NCBI RefSeq assembly: GCF_012641465.1
Contig: NZ_JABAIK010000012.1
Coordinates: forward strand, 61,529-125,528
Reading direction: 5' to 3'
DNA length: 64,000 nt
Origin: Vibrio agarilyticus
GTDB lineage: Bacteria > Pseudomonadota > Gammaproteobacteria > Enterobacterales > Vibrionaceae
Position numbers and translations under genes: made by a program. The notes under the pieces are model-generated. The model did no database searches. It worked only from the letters and a program-made list of their open reading frames with translations, and was not told the origin of the DNA. Every line of letters begins with the position of its first letter. Position 1 is the stretch's first letter. This document shows positions 1 to 9,171 of this stretch, one piece after another.

Positions 1-717
1 GCCACAGTGAGCATTGCACTGCTTTCATTCATTGTCTGGGCGCACCATATGTTTACGACAGGCATGCCAGTGTTTGCTGAGCTGTTTTTCATGTACGCGA
101 CGATGCTGATTGCCGTCCCAACAGGGGTAAAAGTGTTCAACTGGGTGGCAACCATGTGGCGAGGTTCAATGACATTTGAAACACCGATGCTGTTCACTAT
201 CGCTTTCATTGTGTTGTTTACCATCGGAGGCTTCTCCGGGCTGATGCTCTCGATTGTCCCCGCCGATTTTCAATACCATGACAGTTATTTTGTTGTGGCC
301 CATTTTCATTATGTTTTGGTGTCTGGTGCGGTTTTTTCGATTATGGCCGCAGTTTATTACTGGTTACCCAAGTGGACCGGTCACATGTACGACAACCGCT
401 TGAGCCAGTGGCATTTTTGGTGTTCGGTGATCTCCGTCAATGTGCTGTTTTTCCCTATGCACTTTTTAGGGTTGGCGGGTATGCCGCGACGGATCCCCGA
501 TTATGCGATTCAGTTTGCTGATATTAACCAAATAGTCTCGATTGGCGGCTTTGCGTTTGGGCTGTCGCAACTGATTTTCTTATGGGTTGTGATCAAATGT
601 ATTCGCGGTGGTGAGCCTGCGCCTGCGAAACCGTGGGAGCGAGCTGAAGGTTTGGAATGGACTGTACCGAGTCCAGCGCCGTACCACACATTTTCAACGC
701 CACCTAAAATTGATTAG
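1..717 (+). CDS. ctaD: Cytochrome c oxidase subunit I, aa3 type (3' part)
   Basis: This is the C-terminal ~238 residues of the catalytic subunit of a haem-copper aa3 cytochrome oxidase, an inner-membrane proton pump that reduces oxygen. The reading frame is open from the first base, so the true start lies before the window. Family signatures are present: the WAHHMFTTGM segment early on, and HDSYFVVAHFHYVL, which carries the histidines that bind the low-spin haem and haem a3. Several hydrophobic transmembrane segments follow. The gene stops 8 bp before ctaG and heads a tightly packed oxidase biogenesis cluster. Identification is confident; only the truncation by the window edge is a limit. Confidence 0.97.
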   Translation, partial: ATVSIALLSFIVWAHHMFTTGMPVFAELFFMYATMLIAVPTGVKVFNWVATMWRGSMTFETPMLFTIAFIVLFTIGGFSGLMLSIVPADFQYHDSYFVVAHFHYVLVSGAVFSIMAAVYYWLPKWTGHMYDNRLSQWHFWCSVISVNVLFFPMHFLGLAGMPRRIPDYAIQFADINQIVSIGGFAFGLSQLIFLWVVIKCIRGGEPAPAKPWERAEGLEWTVPSPAPYHTFSTPPKID

Positions 718-725
718 GAGGCATT

Positions 726-1313
726 ATGGCGCAGCCAAAGGAACCAAACAGTAGTCACCAACATCGCAAACTCACGATTAAGTTGGTTTTGGCAACAGTG
801 GCAATGTTTGGTTTTGGTTTTGCTCTTGTGCCGCTTTACGACGTTATGTGTGAGGCGCTTGGTATCAATGGTAAACCCAGTGATGTGGCGGCTGTTCAGC
901 CTGTTGGCATGCATGCTGATATCACTCGAACAGTGCGGGTTGAGTTTCTGTCGCATGTCAATCCAGATATGCCATGGAGTTTTGAGCCTGCCACTGTAGT
1001 AATGGATGTGCATCCGGGCGAAGTCATTCAAACCGAATATCGAGCGCGCAATAACAGTGAACAGCGCATTATTGGCCAAGCGGTGCCGTCAGTCTCGCCT
1101 GGAGAAGGGGCGGTTTATTTTAATAAAATTGAATGCTTTTGTTTTAACCATCAGCCGCTTGATGGAATGGCGAGTACGAGCATGCCATTGATCTTTTATA
1201 TCGAGCCAGACATTCCAGACTCGATTCACACCTTGACGCTCTCTTATACGCTGTACAATTTTTCCGCCCTACAGCGTCAAGAACCTTCATTGGCGGCCAA
1301 AAGGAGTGAGTAA
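726..1313 (+). CDS. ctaG: Cytochrome c oxidase assembly protein CtaG (Cox11)
   Basis: Cox11/CtaG is a membrane-anchored periplasmic copper chaperone that delivers copper to the CuB site of subunit I. The 195-aa protein has one N-terminal membrane segment (about residues 17-40) followed by a periplasmic domain. That domain contains KIECFCFNHQPL, the conserved Cys-Phe-Cys copper-binding motif of the family. Length is normal. A good ribosome site (TTAGGAGGC) precedes the ATG. The stop codon overlaps the ctaE start by one base, which points to translational coupling. The ctaD-ctaG-ctaE order is the usual one for proteobacterial aa3 oxidases. Confidence 0.96.
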   Translation: MAQPKEPNSSHQHRKLTIKLVLATVAMFGFGFALVPLYDVMCEALGINGKPSDVAAVQPVGMHADITRTVRVEFLSHVNPDMPWSFEPATVVMDVHPGEVIQTEYRARNNSEQRIIGQAVPSVSPGEGAVYFNKIECFCFNHQPLDGMASTSMPLIFYIEPDIPDSIHTLTLSYTLYNFSALQRQEPSLAAKRSE

Positions 1314-2197
1314 TGAGCTCAAATAATCAACCTTATTATGTGCCGGCGCAAAGCGCTTGGCCGATTGTCGGCGCATTTGGTCTGTTCATGGTGGCGGTAG
1401 GCGCAGGGCTGACGGTTCAAGGGCTACAAATGCCGGGCTTAACGGGGCCAATTGGACAGGTTTGCCTCGGTATTGGCTTTGTCGTGGTGCTGTACATGTT
1501 GGCTGGATGGCTGCGCAATGTTATCGCGGAGTCGCTTTCTGGTAAGTATAGCGCGCAGATGACACGCTCATTTCAGCAAGGGATGAGTTGGTTTATTTTT
1601 TCGGAAGTTATGTTTTTCGGCGCATTTTTTGGTGCGTTATTTTATGCGCGTATGATTTCCGTTCCATGGCTTGGTGGCGCGAGTAATAACGTGATGACCA
1701 ATGTGGTGCTCTGGCCTGATTTTGTCGCAGTCTGGCCGTTGGTTGAAACCCCAAATGGTGAATTGACCAGAGCAATGCCTTGGGAAGGCTTGCCACTGAT
1801 GAATACAATCATTTTACTGCTCTCGTCAATTACGCTGCATTTTGCTCATGTGAGCTTAGAAAAAGATCGTCGCTTTGCGCTAATTGTATGGTTAGAGATC
1901 ACCATTATTTTGGCAATCGCTTTTTTGTTCTACCAAGCTAAGGAGTATATCCACGCTTACGAAGAGTTAGGATTAACCCTGCAATCAGGGGTTTATGGCA
2001 ATACTTTCTTTATGCTCACTGGGTTTCACGGGCTTCATGTCTGTTTCGGGACAATCTTTTTAATCGCTTTGCTTTGGCGAATCGCTAAAGATCATTTTAC
2101 GCCCAAAGAGCATTTTGCTTTTCAAGCAGGAAGTTGGTACTGGCATTTTGTCGACGTAGTTTGGTTGTCACTGTTTGTCTTTGTGTATGTGCTTTGA
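1313..2197 (+). CDS. ctaE: Cytochrome c oxidase subunit III
   Basis: Subunit III of the aa3 oxidase is an all-helical inner-membrane protein that stabilises subunit I and supports proton uptake. The 294-aa sequence shows seven hydrophobic stretches. It carries the family segments SEVMFFGAFF, LTGFHGLHV and WYWHFVDVVWL near the C-terminus. It begins inside the ctaG stop codon and ends just before an ERIC-like repeat. The repeat separates it from SURF1 and may form a processing or partial termination structure in the operon transcript. No oddities were seen in the protein. Confidence 0.97.
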   Translation: MSSNNQPYYVPAQSAWPIVGAFGLFMVAVGAGLTVQGLQMPGLTGPIGQVCLGIGFVVVLYMLAGWLRNVIAESLSGKYSAQMTRSFQQGMSWFIFSEVMFFGAFFGALFYARMISVPWLGGASNNVMTNVVLWPDFVAVWPLVETPNGELTRAMPWEGLPLMNTIILLLSSITLHFAHVSLEKDRRFALIVWLEITIILAIAFLFYQAKEYIHAYEELGLTLQSGVYGNTFFMLTGFHGLHVCFGTIFLIALLWRIAKDHFTPKEHFAFQAGSWYWHFVDVVWLSLFVFVYVL

Positions 2198-2223
2198 GAG
2201 TTCATGACGCCCGTTTGGCTATG

Positions 2224-2366
2224 TATACCCAAACAACTTAAAGATACAGGTAGGCGACAAGCGAGCAAAGCCTCTGAACATAGATGCGCTATGTGATGAG
2301 GTTGGTGAGTGCCCGTCCCTTCATTTTTTAAAGGAAAGCGCTGCAACTTCAAGTGGGACGGGTATA
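2224..2366. repeat. ERIC-like palindromic repeat (reverse orientation)
   Basis: The element starts TATACCCAAACAACTT and ends AAGTGGGACGGGTATA, so its ends are inverted copies of each other. The centre holds the GAGCAAAGCCTCTGAACATAG motif region shared with the other copies here. Layout and motifs match ERIC elements known from enterobacteria and Vibrio. It lies between ctaE and the convergent DUF2909-type gene. Confidence 0.85.
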
Positions 2367-2401
2367 ACGGCTTAATGTCTTTGGTTACACCTGCACCGTT
2401 T

Positions 2402-2647
2402 TTAGTAAGGGCTGGGATTTGGCGTTATCCAACCACTGCCTAACGCGATAAGTAACAGCAGGACGACGATAACGGACAGCGCAACTCGGCGACCAAGGTA
2501 GTGGCTCATTGGTTTCTGGGGTGAATTTGCATCGAGTTTATTATTAGTAGGCGCTTTGAGCATATGGAATAACGCTTTTGCGAGGTTAAGGATGATAAAC
2601 AGCAGTAAACCGACCAAAAGGAGTTTAAACAAAAAAACGGATGACAT
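2402..2647 (-). CDS. Small membrane protein, DUF2909-like
   Basis: This 81-aa protein begins MSSVFLFKLLLVGLLLF and has two hydrophobic helices (about residues 4-20 and 55-72) separated by a polar loop with Lys and Asn. It resembles the DUF2909 'twin transmembrane' proteins often found beside SURF1 in oxidase clusters; that match is from memory of the family. An upstream extension of the frame to 2821 would run antisense to SURF1 and is less likely. The start chosen lies only 22 bp from the SURF1 start on the other strand, so the two promoters must overlap or lie inside each other's genes. Function is unknown. Confidence 0.7.
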   Translation of the reverse strand: MSSVFLFKLLLVGLLLFIILNLAKALFHMLKAPTNNKLDANSPQKPMSHYLGRRVALSVIVVLLLLIALGSGWITPNPSPY

Positions 2648-2669
2648 ACGCGCTCCATTAATGGGTGTG

Positions 2670-3422
2670 ATGTCGCGCGACAAAGGCGCAGTAATCTCAC
2701 TGAAATCGTTGTTGATGTTGTTTTTAACTCTGGGACTGTTTTCCATTTTGGTCAACTTGGGTTTTTGGCAACTTGACCGTGGTGATGAGAAAGCGGCGCT
2801 AGAAACCCAGCTTGAATACAATTCACGTCAGTCATCGCTGGCGCTGGAAGTCGTCATTAAGCGCGACCAGTGGAGCTGGCAAGAAACGTTAGGCCTGATG
2901 GTCGAGGCGGAATTTGAACCCACTCAGTTGCCTTTGCTACTGCTTGATAATCAGATTCTTAATGGTGAAGTTGGGTATTTGGTTTTTCAAATCATGCGGT
3001 ATCAACAGCACTATATGCTGCTAGAGCTTGGGTTTAGCAAAGCGTCAATGCGTCGAGAACAACTGCCAGAGATCGAGCAGTTAACGGCTCGAACTGCAAT
3101 GATAGGAAAGCTATACGCAAAACAGCCTAATCGGTTGAGCTCTGATTTGCATCCAGAGTTTTTTGAACCAAATAACTTAAACGTTGTGCGCATTCAGAAT
3201 CTGAATATTGACGCGATTGGCGCACTATTTTCACTTGAACTGTTACCTGTGGCAATCCAACCGACGAACCTGACGGATTGGTCGATGCCGTTCCCTTGGC
3301 ACCCGTTACCAATGAGCAGTGCCAAACATTATGGTTATGCTGCGCAGTGGTTCACCATGGCATTTGCACTTGTTATTTGTGTCGCTGCGGTTATCTGGTG
3401 CCATCGACGGCGTAAAATTTAA
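2670..3422 (+). CDS. SURF1 family cytochrome oxidase biogenesis protein
   Basis: SURF1 (Shy1) proteins help insert haem a into oxidase subunit I. The ~250-aa product has the family layout: an N-terminal membrane helix ending in NLGFWQLDRGDEK (the GxWQLxRxxxK signature), a periplasmic domain, and a second membrane helix near the C-terminus before a basic tail. The frame is open back to 2556, but residues before the MSRDKG start overlap the opposite small gene. ATG 2661 and ATG 2715 are alternatives; none has a strong ribosome site. It ends 9 bp before the next gene in the oxidase cluster. Confidence 0.88.
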   Translation: MSRDKGAVISLKSLLMLFLTLGLFSILVNLGFWQLDRGDEKAALETQLEYNSRQSSLALEVVIKRDQWSWQETLGLMVEAEFEPTQLPLLLLDNQILNGEVGYLVFQIMRYQQHYMLLELGFSKASMRREQLPEIEQLTARTAMIGKLYAKQPNRLSSDLHPEFFEPNNLNVVRIQNLNIDAIGALFSLELLPVAIQPTNLTDWSMPFPWHPLPMSSAKHYGYAAQWFTMAFALVICVAAVIWCHRRRKI

Positions 3423-3431
3423 GGAATCGCT

Positions 3432-3980
3432 ATGGAAGGAAATCGAACAAAAGGACGAATTGCACTTATTGCTTTAGTTTTAGTCTTTGTGATCCCGGTA
3501 CTAATTGCAAAGCTGGTCCTGAATCAACATTGGTATCAATCTGGTGCATCCAATAACGGACAGCTGTTTACAGACTATATCACTCTAGAAAATTTGGGAC
3601 AGTCGAATCCATACCAACAAGAGCAGTGGCAGCTTGTCTATGTGCTTCCAAAAAGTTGTGGCGCTATGTGCCAAACACAACTCCATCTGCTTGGTCAGAG
3701 TCACATTGCTCTGGGCCGTCACCAAGAGCGCGTAGCACCAGTGGTTTGGCAAGGGACTGAGCCTAGCATTGGCGGAGGGGAGAGTACCGGTGCGTATAAG
3801 GCGCTTAGAATGAGCGAAGCGTTAGCGGCTAAGGTGATGCCCGGCGATTTGGTCATTGTTGATCCGCTTGGGCAGCTCGTGATGCGTTATGAGACGTCGA
3901 CAACGACAGATCCTATGTTGCAAAGCAAAGCCGTACTTGCTGATTTACGTAAATTGCTCAAATTATCGCGGGTCGGTTAA
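3432..3980 (+). CDS. Membrane-anchored Sco-like protein of the oxidase cluster
   Basis: The 182-aa protein has one N-terminal membrane helix (about residues 10-30) and a periplasmic domain. There, a strand (WQLVYVLP) leads into KSCGAMCQTQL, a CxxxC motif placed like the copper-binding CxxxC of Sco1/PrrC thioredoxin-fold chaperones. I infer a role in copper delivery or thiol reduction for CuA or CuB assembly. Overall similarity to Sco1 is weak, and the distal histidine cannot be assigned with certainty. It sits between SURF1 and ctaA, with ribosome site AAGGAATCGCT. Many genomes list this as an uncharacterised oxidase-associated protein. Confidence 0.72.
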   Translation: MEGNRTKGRIALIALVLVFVIPVLIAKLVLNQHWYQSGASNNGQLFTDYITLENLGQSNPYQQEQWQLVYVLPKSCGAMCQTQLHLLGQSHIALGRHQERVAPVVWQGTEPSIGGGESTGAYKALRMSEALAAKVMPGDLVIVDPLGQLVMRYETSTTTDPMLQSKAVLADLRKLLKLSRVG

Positions 3981-3991
3981 AAGGAGCTGCC

Positions 3992-5125
3992 ATGAACATG
4001 CATAAAAACCAAAGTGCGATTGCGCGGTTACTTTGGCTAGAGCGTTTGGCGCTGATTCTTGTGGTGCTGGTGATTGTTTTAGGAGCTTATACACGGTTAT
4101 CAAACGCGGGGCTAGGCTGCCCTGATTGGCCGGGCTGCTATGGACAGCTCTTAGTGCCATCGTCGGAACAAGCCGTAGAGCGCGCTAATCTCGCCTATCC
4201 TGAACGCGCAGTTGAGCCGTTTAAAGCGTGGCTTGAAATGGTGCATCGTTATTTTGCAGGAGGGCTGGGTTTACTGGTGTTAGCGATTGCGTGGCACTGT
4301 TTTCGTACACCAAAAGCGCCGCGAGTATTATCCACCTTAATTTGCGCCGTTATTACAGCGCAAGCTTTGCTCGGAATGTGGACGGTAACATTGAAACTAA
4401 TGCCTGTCGTAGTGATGGCGCACTTGTTGGGTGGTTTTACAGTGTTTGTGCTTCTGGCGCTGTTGTACGCGCGGACTCGACGAGTGGCGCAAACTTTTGG
4501 GATATTCCCAAGCTCAGAAAAACAGACAATCAGCAAACCAACCAAGCGTAAGGAGTGGAAAACTCAAGGACGTCGCGCTTTGCTTGTTGGCACCATCGCA
4601 TGGTTCGTTCTTGCGATACAAATCCTGCTCGGCGGTTGGACATCCGCCAACTACGCAGCACTGATGTGCACGACCTTACCCATTTGTCAGGGAGATTGGA
4701 GTCAATATCTTGATTGGTCAACTGCATTCTCATTTTGGCAAACCGGTTATGACAATTACGAATTTGGCGTGTTGGAATACCCAGCGCGAATGACGATTCA
4801 CGTGGCGCATCGCATTGGCGCGGCCTGTACTTTGGTTGTGTTAGGCAGCTATTCGTTTTGGCTGGCGTGGCGTGGCCTTGCAAACCAACGTCGATTTGGG
4901 CAAGTGCTGCTTTGCTTATTATTGGTGCAAGTGTTGCTGGGCGTTGGCAATGTTGTGCTGTCACTACCGATTGCAATTGCAGTCGCACATAACTTAGTTG
5001 GCGCTCTTCTATTGGTGGTGACGTCGTTATCTCTGCGCACCTTAATTGCAGAAAGATCAGAAAGTACATTAGTGGAAAGACGTCGCCAGAACGACCGAGG
5101 TAACACGGAGGTGGGTTATGAATAA
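3992..5125 (+). CDS. ctaA: Haem A synthase (Cox15/CtaA)
   Basis: CtaA oxidises the C8 methyl of haem O to a formyl group, giving the haem A that the aa3 oxidase uses. The 377-aa inner-membrane protein has eight predicted helices. The first is followed by [18 protein letters not shown], a hallmark of Cox15. Haem-binding histidines occur in [26 protein letters not shown] and VAHNLVGA. A second Cys pair ([12 protein letters not shown]) is present. The start follows AAGGAGCTGCC. It overlaps ctaB by 8 bp, so the two haem-modifying enzymes are probably translated together. A polar insert near residues 165-190 is a normal variable loop. Confidence 0.97.
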   Translation: MNMHKNQSAIARLLWLERLALILVVLVIVLGAYTRLSNAGLGCPDWPGCYGQLLVPSSEQAVERANLAYPERAVEPFKAWLEMVHRYFAGGLGLLVLAIAWHCFRTPKAPRVLSTLICAVITAQALLGMWTVTLKLMPVVVMAHLLGGFTVFVLLALLYARTRRVAQTFGIFPSSEKQTISKPTKRKEWKTQGRRALLVGTIAWFVLAIQILLGGWTSANYAALMCTTLPICQGDWSQYLDWSTAFSFWQTGYDNYEFGVLEYPARMTIHVAHRIGAACTLVVLGSYSFWLAWRGLANQRRFGQVLLCLLLVQVLLGVGNVVLSLPIAIAVAHNLVGALLLVVTSLSLRTLIAERSESTLVERRRQNDRGNTEVGYE

Positions 5126-6032
5126 CTCAGTTTTAATTAATCAAAAAGAGAAGCCTTTTCAAGCTCGATCGCGTTGGCGTGCTTATCTTGAATTGACTAA
5201 GCCAAAAGTGGTTTTATTAATGCTGCTGACGGCTCTCGTTGGTATTTGCTTGGGTGCACCAAGTGTATTCCCATGGCAGCAAGCGATATATGGGTTGTTG
5301 GGTATTGCGTTAATGGCAGGATCTGCTGCCGCAGTTAACCACCTCATTGATCGAAATATTGATCAAAAAATGGCAAGAACTCATAAACGGCCGCTTCCTC
5401 AAGGAGAGATTTCCCCTGCAAATGTGTTGCTCTTTGCATTATTGCTAGGAGGGATTGGATTTGCTTTTTTGATAATCAAAGTCAACGCCATTACGGCATG
5501 GCTCACTTTGGCAAGCTTAGTGGGTTATGCGGTTCTCTACACTCTTTATCTGAAACGGGCAACGCCACAAAATATTGTCATTGCAGGGCTTGCTGGTGCA
5601 ATGCCGCCTTTATTAGGCTGGACAACGGTCACAGGGCAAATGAGCGCGCAAGGTTGGTTGCTGGTTATGATTGTGTTTATTTGGACGCCACCTCATTTTT
5701 GGGCCTTGGCGGTGCACCGCGTGGCGGATTATCAACGAGCGAAGATCCCCATGTTGCCAGTGACTCATGGTGTTGAGTATACCAAAACGAGTATTTTGCT
5801 CTATACCGTTTTAATGACATTGGTGTGTTTACTGCCTTATTTGATTGGAATGTCTGGGATCTTGTATCTATTGGCATCTCTCGTTCTCAATACCGGATTT
5901 ATGCTTCATGCGTGGAAGCTGAAATTTAATCCTTCAGAAAAAACGGCAATGGAGACGTTCAAATACTCAATCTATCAACTCATGCTGCTGTTCGCGGCTC
6001 TATTACTTGATCACTATACCCGTTCCACTTGA
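5118..6032 (+). CDS. ctaB: Protohaem IX farnesyltransferase (haem O synthase)
   Basis: CtaB adds a farnesyl group to haem B, making haem O, the substrate of CtaA. It is a UbiA-type prenyltransferase with about nine membrane helices. The aspartate-rich motifs are clear: [20 protein letters not shown] near residues 75-95, and [15 protein letters not shown] near residue 200. ELTKPKV at the N-terminus is typical. An oddity is that the final residues YTRST and the stop codon are encoded by the left end of an ERIC-like repeat that begins at 6015, so insertion of the repeat seems to have redefined the C-terminus. The core enzyme should be unaffected. Confidence 0.97.
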   Translation: MNNSVLINQKEKPFQARSRWRAYLELTKPKVVLLMLLTALVGICLGAPSVFPWQQAIYGLLGIALMAGSAAAVNHLIDRNIDQKMARTHKRPLPQGEISPANVLLFALLLGGIGFAFLIIKVNAITAWLTLASLVGYAVLYTLYLKRATPQNIVIAGLAGAMPPLLGWTTVTGQMSAQGWLLVMIVFIWTPPHFWALAVHRVADYQRAKIPMLPVTHGVEYTKTSILLYTVLMTLVCLLPYLIGMSGILYLLASLVLNTGFMLHAWKLKFNPSEKTAMETFKYSIYQLMLLFAALLLDHYTRST

Positions 6033-6141
6033 AGTTGCTGCGGTGTGTAGTGGCACTCACAAACCTCATCACATAGCGCCTCTATGTTTAGAGGCTTTGC
6101 TCGTTTGCTGCCTATCTGCATCTTCAAGTGGTTTAGGTATA
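6015..6141. repeat. ERIC-like palindromic repeat, 127 bp
   Basis: It begins TATACCCGTTCCACTTGAAG and ends CTTCAAGTGGTTTAGGTATA, with the central ACAAACCTCATCACATAG and GAGGCTTTGCTCG motifs common to the family in this window. Its length is exactly the 127 bp of canonical ERIC elements. It overlaps the last 18 bp of ctaB and gives that gene its stop codon. Confidence 0.88.
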
Positions 6142-6528
6142 AGCTGATAGAGTGCGGGTGTCTTGCTCGATGTACAATTGGGTGTAAATAAAAGTGTACT
6201 CGCTGGTATGTAATTAACTCGTGAAAAAATTTGCCTTTATTTTCAAAAAGTGATTGCGATAAAGTCATTTCCCCGATAACTTAGTCATGTTGATTGATGA
6301 GGGCCACACAATATATCTCCTCAACAACCAGTTTGATGTGATTAATGTTATCCCTTTTCTACTTGAAATTGCAGCGCATGCCGAAACTCATAGGCACTTG
6401 TACTCATAAATCTCACGTTATACTCAAATGCTTGAAGTTGGGAGAGTAAGTTGTTTGCTGGCAATTCAAAGTAGTTAGGGCATCATCAAACTGAAAGGAA
6501 AGCAAAAATGGATAGGAAGAAGTAAGTT
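6142..6528. other. aroG upstream region with a decayed ERIC-like fragment
   Basis: This 387-bp gap has no credible gene. Around 6349-6440 a degraded ERIC-like stretch is visible (TATCCCTTTTCTACTTGAAA at its left end, CTTGAAGTTGGGAG further on). The TGTAAATAAAAGTGTAC segment near 6184 loosely resembles half of a TyrR box, which would fit an aromatic pathway gene, but the match is too weak to call. A ribosome-site-like AGGAAG lies about 12 bp before the aroG start. Confidence 0.4.
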
Positions 6529-7578
6529 ATGTTTCAAACCGATGATGTACGAATTAATAAAGTCAAAGAACTGTTGCCACCAATAGCGGTTTTAGAGAAG
6601 TTTCCAGCAACAGAAAATGCTTCTTCTACAACATTTCAGTGCCGCAATGCTATTCACAATATTTTGCGTGGAGAAGATGACCGTCTATTGGTGATCGTTG
6701 GTCCATGTTCAATTCATGACACTGAAGCTGCGGTCGATTATGGTCGTCGTTTAGCCGCGTTGCGCGAAGAGCTAAAAGGCGAATTGGAAGTGGTTATGCG
6801 TGTTTATTTTGAAAAACCGCGAACCACAGTCGGCTGGAAGGGACTCATCAACGACCCGTATCTTAATGACACTTATAAAATCAATGATGGTTTGCGCATT
6901 GGCCGTAAATTGTTGCTCGATCTTACCGATATGGGCTTACCAACGGCGAGTGAATTTTTAGATATGATTTCGCCTCAGTATGTTGCAGATCTGATCAGTT
7001 GGGGCGCGATCGGGGCGCGTACAACCGAATCTCAAGTTCACCGTGAACTGGCATCAGGCTTGTCATGTCCAGTTGGCTTTAAAAATGGTACCGATGGCAA
7101 TATCAAGATTGCGAGTGATGCGATTCGTTCTGCAAGCTCTGGGCATCATTTTTTATCGGTCACTAAGTTTGGTCATTCTGCGATCATTGAAACGGCGGGT
7201 AACCCTGACTGCCATATTATTTTGCGTGGTGGTAAAGAGCCTAACTACAGTGCATCTCATGTTGCTGCAATTAAAAATGAGCTTGAAGCGGCAGGTTTAC
7301 CACAAAAAGTGATGATTGATTTTAGCCATGCGAACAGCTCTAAACAGTACCAGCGTCAGAAAGACGTTTGTGCTGATGTTTCGGCGCAAATCGCTCAAGG
7401 TGAAGACGCAATTTTTGGTGTGATGATTGAGTCTCACATTGAAGAAGGAAGACAGGATCTCGTATGCGGTGTTGCGCCAACTTATGGCCAGTCTATTACA
7501 GATGCCTGCATCGGTTGGGAAGACACAGAAGTTGTGCTGAAACAGTTGGCAGAAGCGGTGAAAGCGCGCCGTGGTTAA
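6529..7578 (+). CDS. aroG: 3-Deoxy-7-phosphoheptulonate (DAHP) synthase
   Basis: DAHP synthase condenses phosphoenolpyruvate with erythrose 4-phosphate, the first step of aromatic amino acid synthesis. The 349-aa cytoplasmic enzyme is a type I alpha enzyme very close to E. coli AroG. Shared segments include LVIVGPCSIHD (metal-binding Cys), RVYFEKPRTTVGWKGLINDP, GAIGARTTESQVHRELASGL, GFKNGTDGN and IDFSHANSSKQ. The close match to AroG rather than AroF or AroH suggests a phenylalanine-sensitive isozyme, but the feedback class is inferred. It is a single-gene unit closed by a bidirectional terminator shared with talB. Confidence 0.97.
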   Translation: MFQTDDVRINKVKELLPPIAVLEKFPATENASSTTFQCRNAIHNILRGEDDRLLVIVGPCSIHDTEAAVDYGRRLAALREELKGELEVVMRVYFEKPRTTVGWKGLINDPYLNDTYKINDGLRIGRKLLLDLTDMGLPTASEFLDMISPQYVADLISWGAIGARTTESQVHRELASGLSCPVGFKNGTDGNIKIASDAIRSASSGHHFLSVTKFGHSAIIETAGNPDCHIILRGGKEPNYSASHVAAIKNELEAAGLPQKVMIDFSHANSSKQYQRQKDVCADVSAQIAQGEDAIFGVMIESHIEEGRQDLVCGVAPTYGQSITDACIGWEDTEVVLKQLAEAVKARRG

Positions 7579-7611
7579 TTTTCTCTAGGTGATCCTAACC
7601 TTCTTTAAATG

Positions 7612-7646
7612 AAAAAACCGAGTCTATGTGAGACTCGGTTTTTTTA
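7612..7646. terminator. Bidirectional terminator between aroG and talB
   Basis: The hairpin CCGAGTCT-ATGTG-AGACTCGG is preceded by AAAAAA and followed by TTTTTTT, so it can terminate transcription from both sides. It lies between the convergent aroG and talB genes. Confidence 0.93.
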
Positions 7647-7650
7647 CAGC

Positions 7651-8601
7651 TTACAGCTTCGCCTCGATCATGGCTTCAAGTTTGCCTTGGTCAACCGCAA
7701 AATTACGAATACCCTCAGCCAACTTCTCAACGGCCATAGCATCTTGGTTATGATCCCACAAAAATTCAGCGTGAGTCATTGGCGCAGGGCGCGCTGCTTG
7801 GCCGTGTGAATCTGCTAGTTTTTGCTCCACAACGCCTTCCGCGGTTTCCAATTCAGCAAGTAGCGCCGGTGCAATGGTTAGGCGGTCACAACCCGCTAAT
7901 TCGAGAATTTCGCCAATATTTCTAAAGCTTGCTCCCATAACAACGGTGCGGTAGCCGTGCGCTTTGTAATATTGATAAATGCTGGTTACGGACAAAACAC
8001 CAGGATCTTCGTCGGCAGAAAAATCACGGCCTTCTTTGACTTTGTACCAATCCATAATTCGACCGACAAAAGGTGAAATCAAAAATACGCCCGCCTCAGC
8101 ACAAGCACGCGCTTGTGCAAATGAGAACAATAACGTCAAATTACAGTTGATCCCTTCTTTTTCTAGAATTTCGGCTGCACGAATGCCTTCCCAAGTTGAG
8201 GCGAGTTTGATCAGAATTCGGTCGTTGCTGATACCCGCATCATTGTACATTTTAATCAGTTGGCGTGCCTTAGCGACACTGGCTTCTGTATCGTATGAGA
8301 GTCTTGCATCGACTTCAGTAGAAATACGCCCAGGAATGGAGGTTAAAATCTCTTTGCCGATGTTAACTGCAAGCATGTCGCAAGTATCTTGTACTTGCTG
8401 CTGTTTATCATCGCTTTGAGTTTTTGCATATTCAATGGCCGCATCGATTAGTGGAGCATATTCAGCTAGTTGAGCAGCCTTTAAGATCAATGATGGGTTG
8501 GTCGTCGCATCTTCTGGTTGATATTTTTTAATCGCATCAATTTCACCAGTATCGGCAACGACAGTGGTCATGGTGCGCAGCTGCGCTAGCTTGTTACTCA
8601 T
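7651..8601 (-). CDS. talB: Transaldolase
   Basis: Transaldolase moves a dihydroxyacetone unit between sugar phosphates in the non-oxidative pentose phosphate pathway. The 316-aa protein matches the TalB class. It shows [10 protein letters not shown] near residue 30, [12 protein letters not shown] containing the Schiff-base lysine near residue 132, [19 protein letters not shown], and [13 protein letters not shown]. The length is normal. It is a single gene on the minus strand, divergent from a SorC-type sugar-binding regulator across a 570-bp gap, a neighbour arrangement that suggests, without proving, regulation by that protein. Confidence 0.97.
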   Translation of the reverse strand: MSNKLAQLRTMTTVVADTGEIDAIKKYQPEDATTNPSLILKAAQLAEYAPLIDAAIEYAKTQSDDKQQQVQDTCDMLAVNIGKEILTSIPGRISTEVDARLSYDTEASVAKARQLIKMYNDAGISNDRILIKLASTWEGIRAAEILEKEGINCNLTLLFSFAQARACAEAGVFLISPFVGRIMDWYKVKEGRDFSADEDPGVLSVTSIYQYYKAHGYRTVVMGASFRNIGEILELAGCDRLTIAPALLAELETAEGVVEQKLADSHGQAARPAPMTHAEFLWDHNQDAMAVEKLAEGIRNFAVDQGKLEAMIEAKL

Positions 8602-9010
8602 AATCGATCATCCTATCTCTTGGGCGCCACGCTATCGGCGCTAATTTGGCAAGACACATTTCCATTTCATGTGGTGGTGTCATTCATCAATTCGTTTCGG
8701 CGGCTTTACAAATGCATCGTACATTTGCTCATGGCGCGAATATTTGTTGATTTCATATTTATCTGAACCTTGCGGAAAGTCAAACTTTCCCATGCAGTTT
8801 GTCGAATTTTAACTAATAAAATCATAGTGCATCAGTCCTTAAACGGTTTGGATGCGCCTGATAATGTCAGAGGCGACTTGTTTATATCGTTCTGACTGAA
8901 TTTCTTGTGTTGAGCATTCGCTCATTGGTGAGTCATATGTGCAGTAAGTTAGAGTAAAATATGGTGTTCATCATTCACTTCACCTAGTTTAGTGAACCGG
9001 ATAAAATTCT
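8602..9010. other. talB / SorC-regulator divergent intergenic region
   Basis: No gene is visible in these 409 bp. The region must hold the talB promoter and part of the upstream region of the regulator. I see no operator I can name with confidence. Confidence 0.4.
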
Positions 9011-9147
9011 ATTTCCTTTCTACTTGAAGTTGCAGCGTTGTTGACAGGCACTCACAAACCTCATCACACAGTGTACCTATGTTCACGAAGTGCTCAGAGG
9101 CTTTGTTCGTTGGTCGCCTACCTGCAACTCCAAGTTGTTTGGGTATC
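9011..9147. repeat. ERIC-like palindromic repeat
   Basis: The left half (TTTCTACTTGAAGTTGCAGCG) and the right end (CTGCAACTCCAAGTTGTTTG, then GGTAT) are inverted relatives. The centre has CACAAACCTCATCACAC and CACGAAGTGCTCAGAGGC. It ends 24 bp before the start codon of the SorC-type regulator, so the hairpin would lie in its 5' leader. Confidence 0.82.
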
Positions 9148-9171
9148 AATAGTTGAGGCAAGGACGAAGTT

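Noticed and set aside
6184-6201. TyrR box upstream of aroG
   Set aside because: Only one half-site resembles the consensus, which is not enough for a call.
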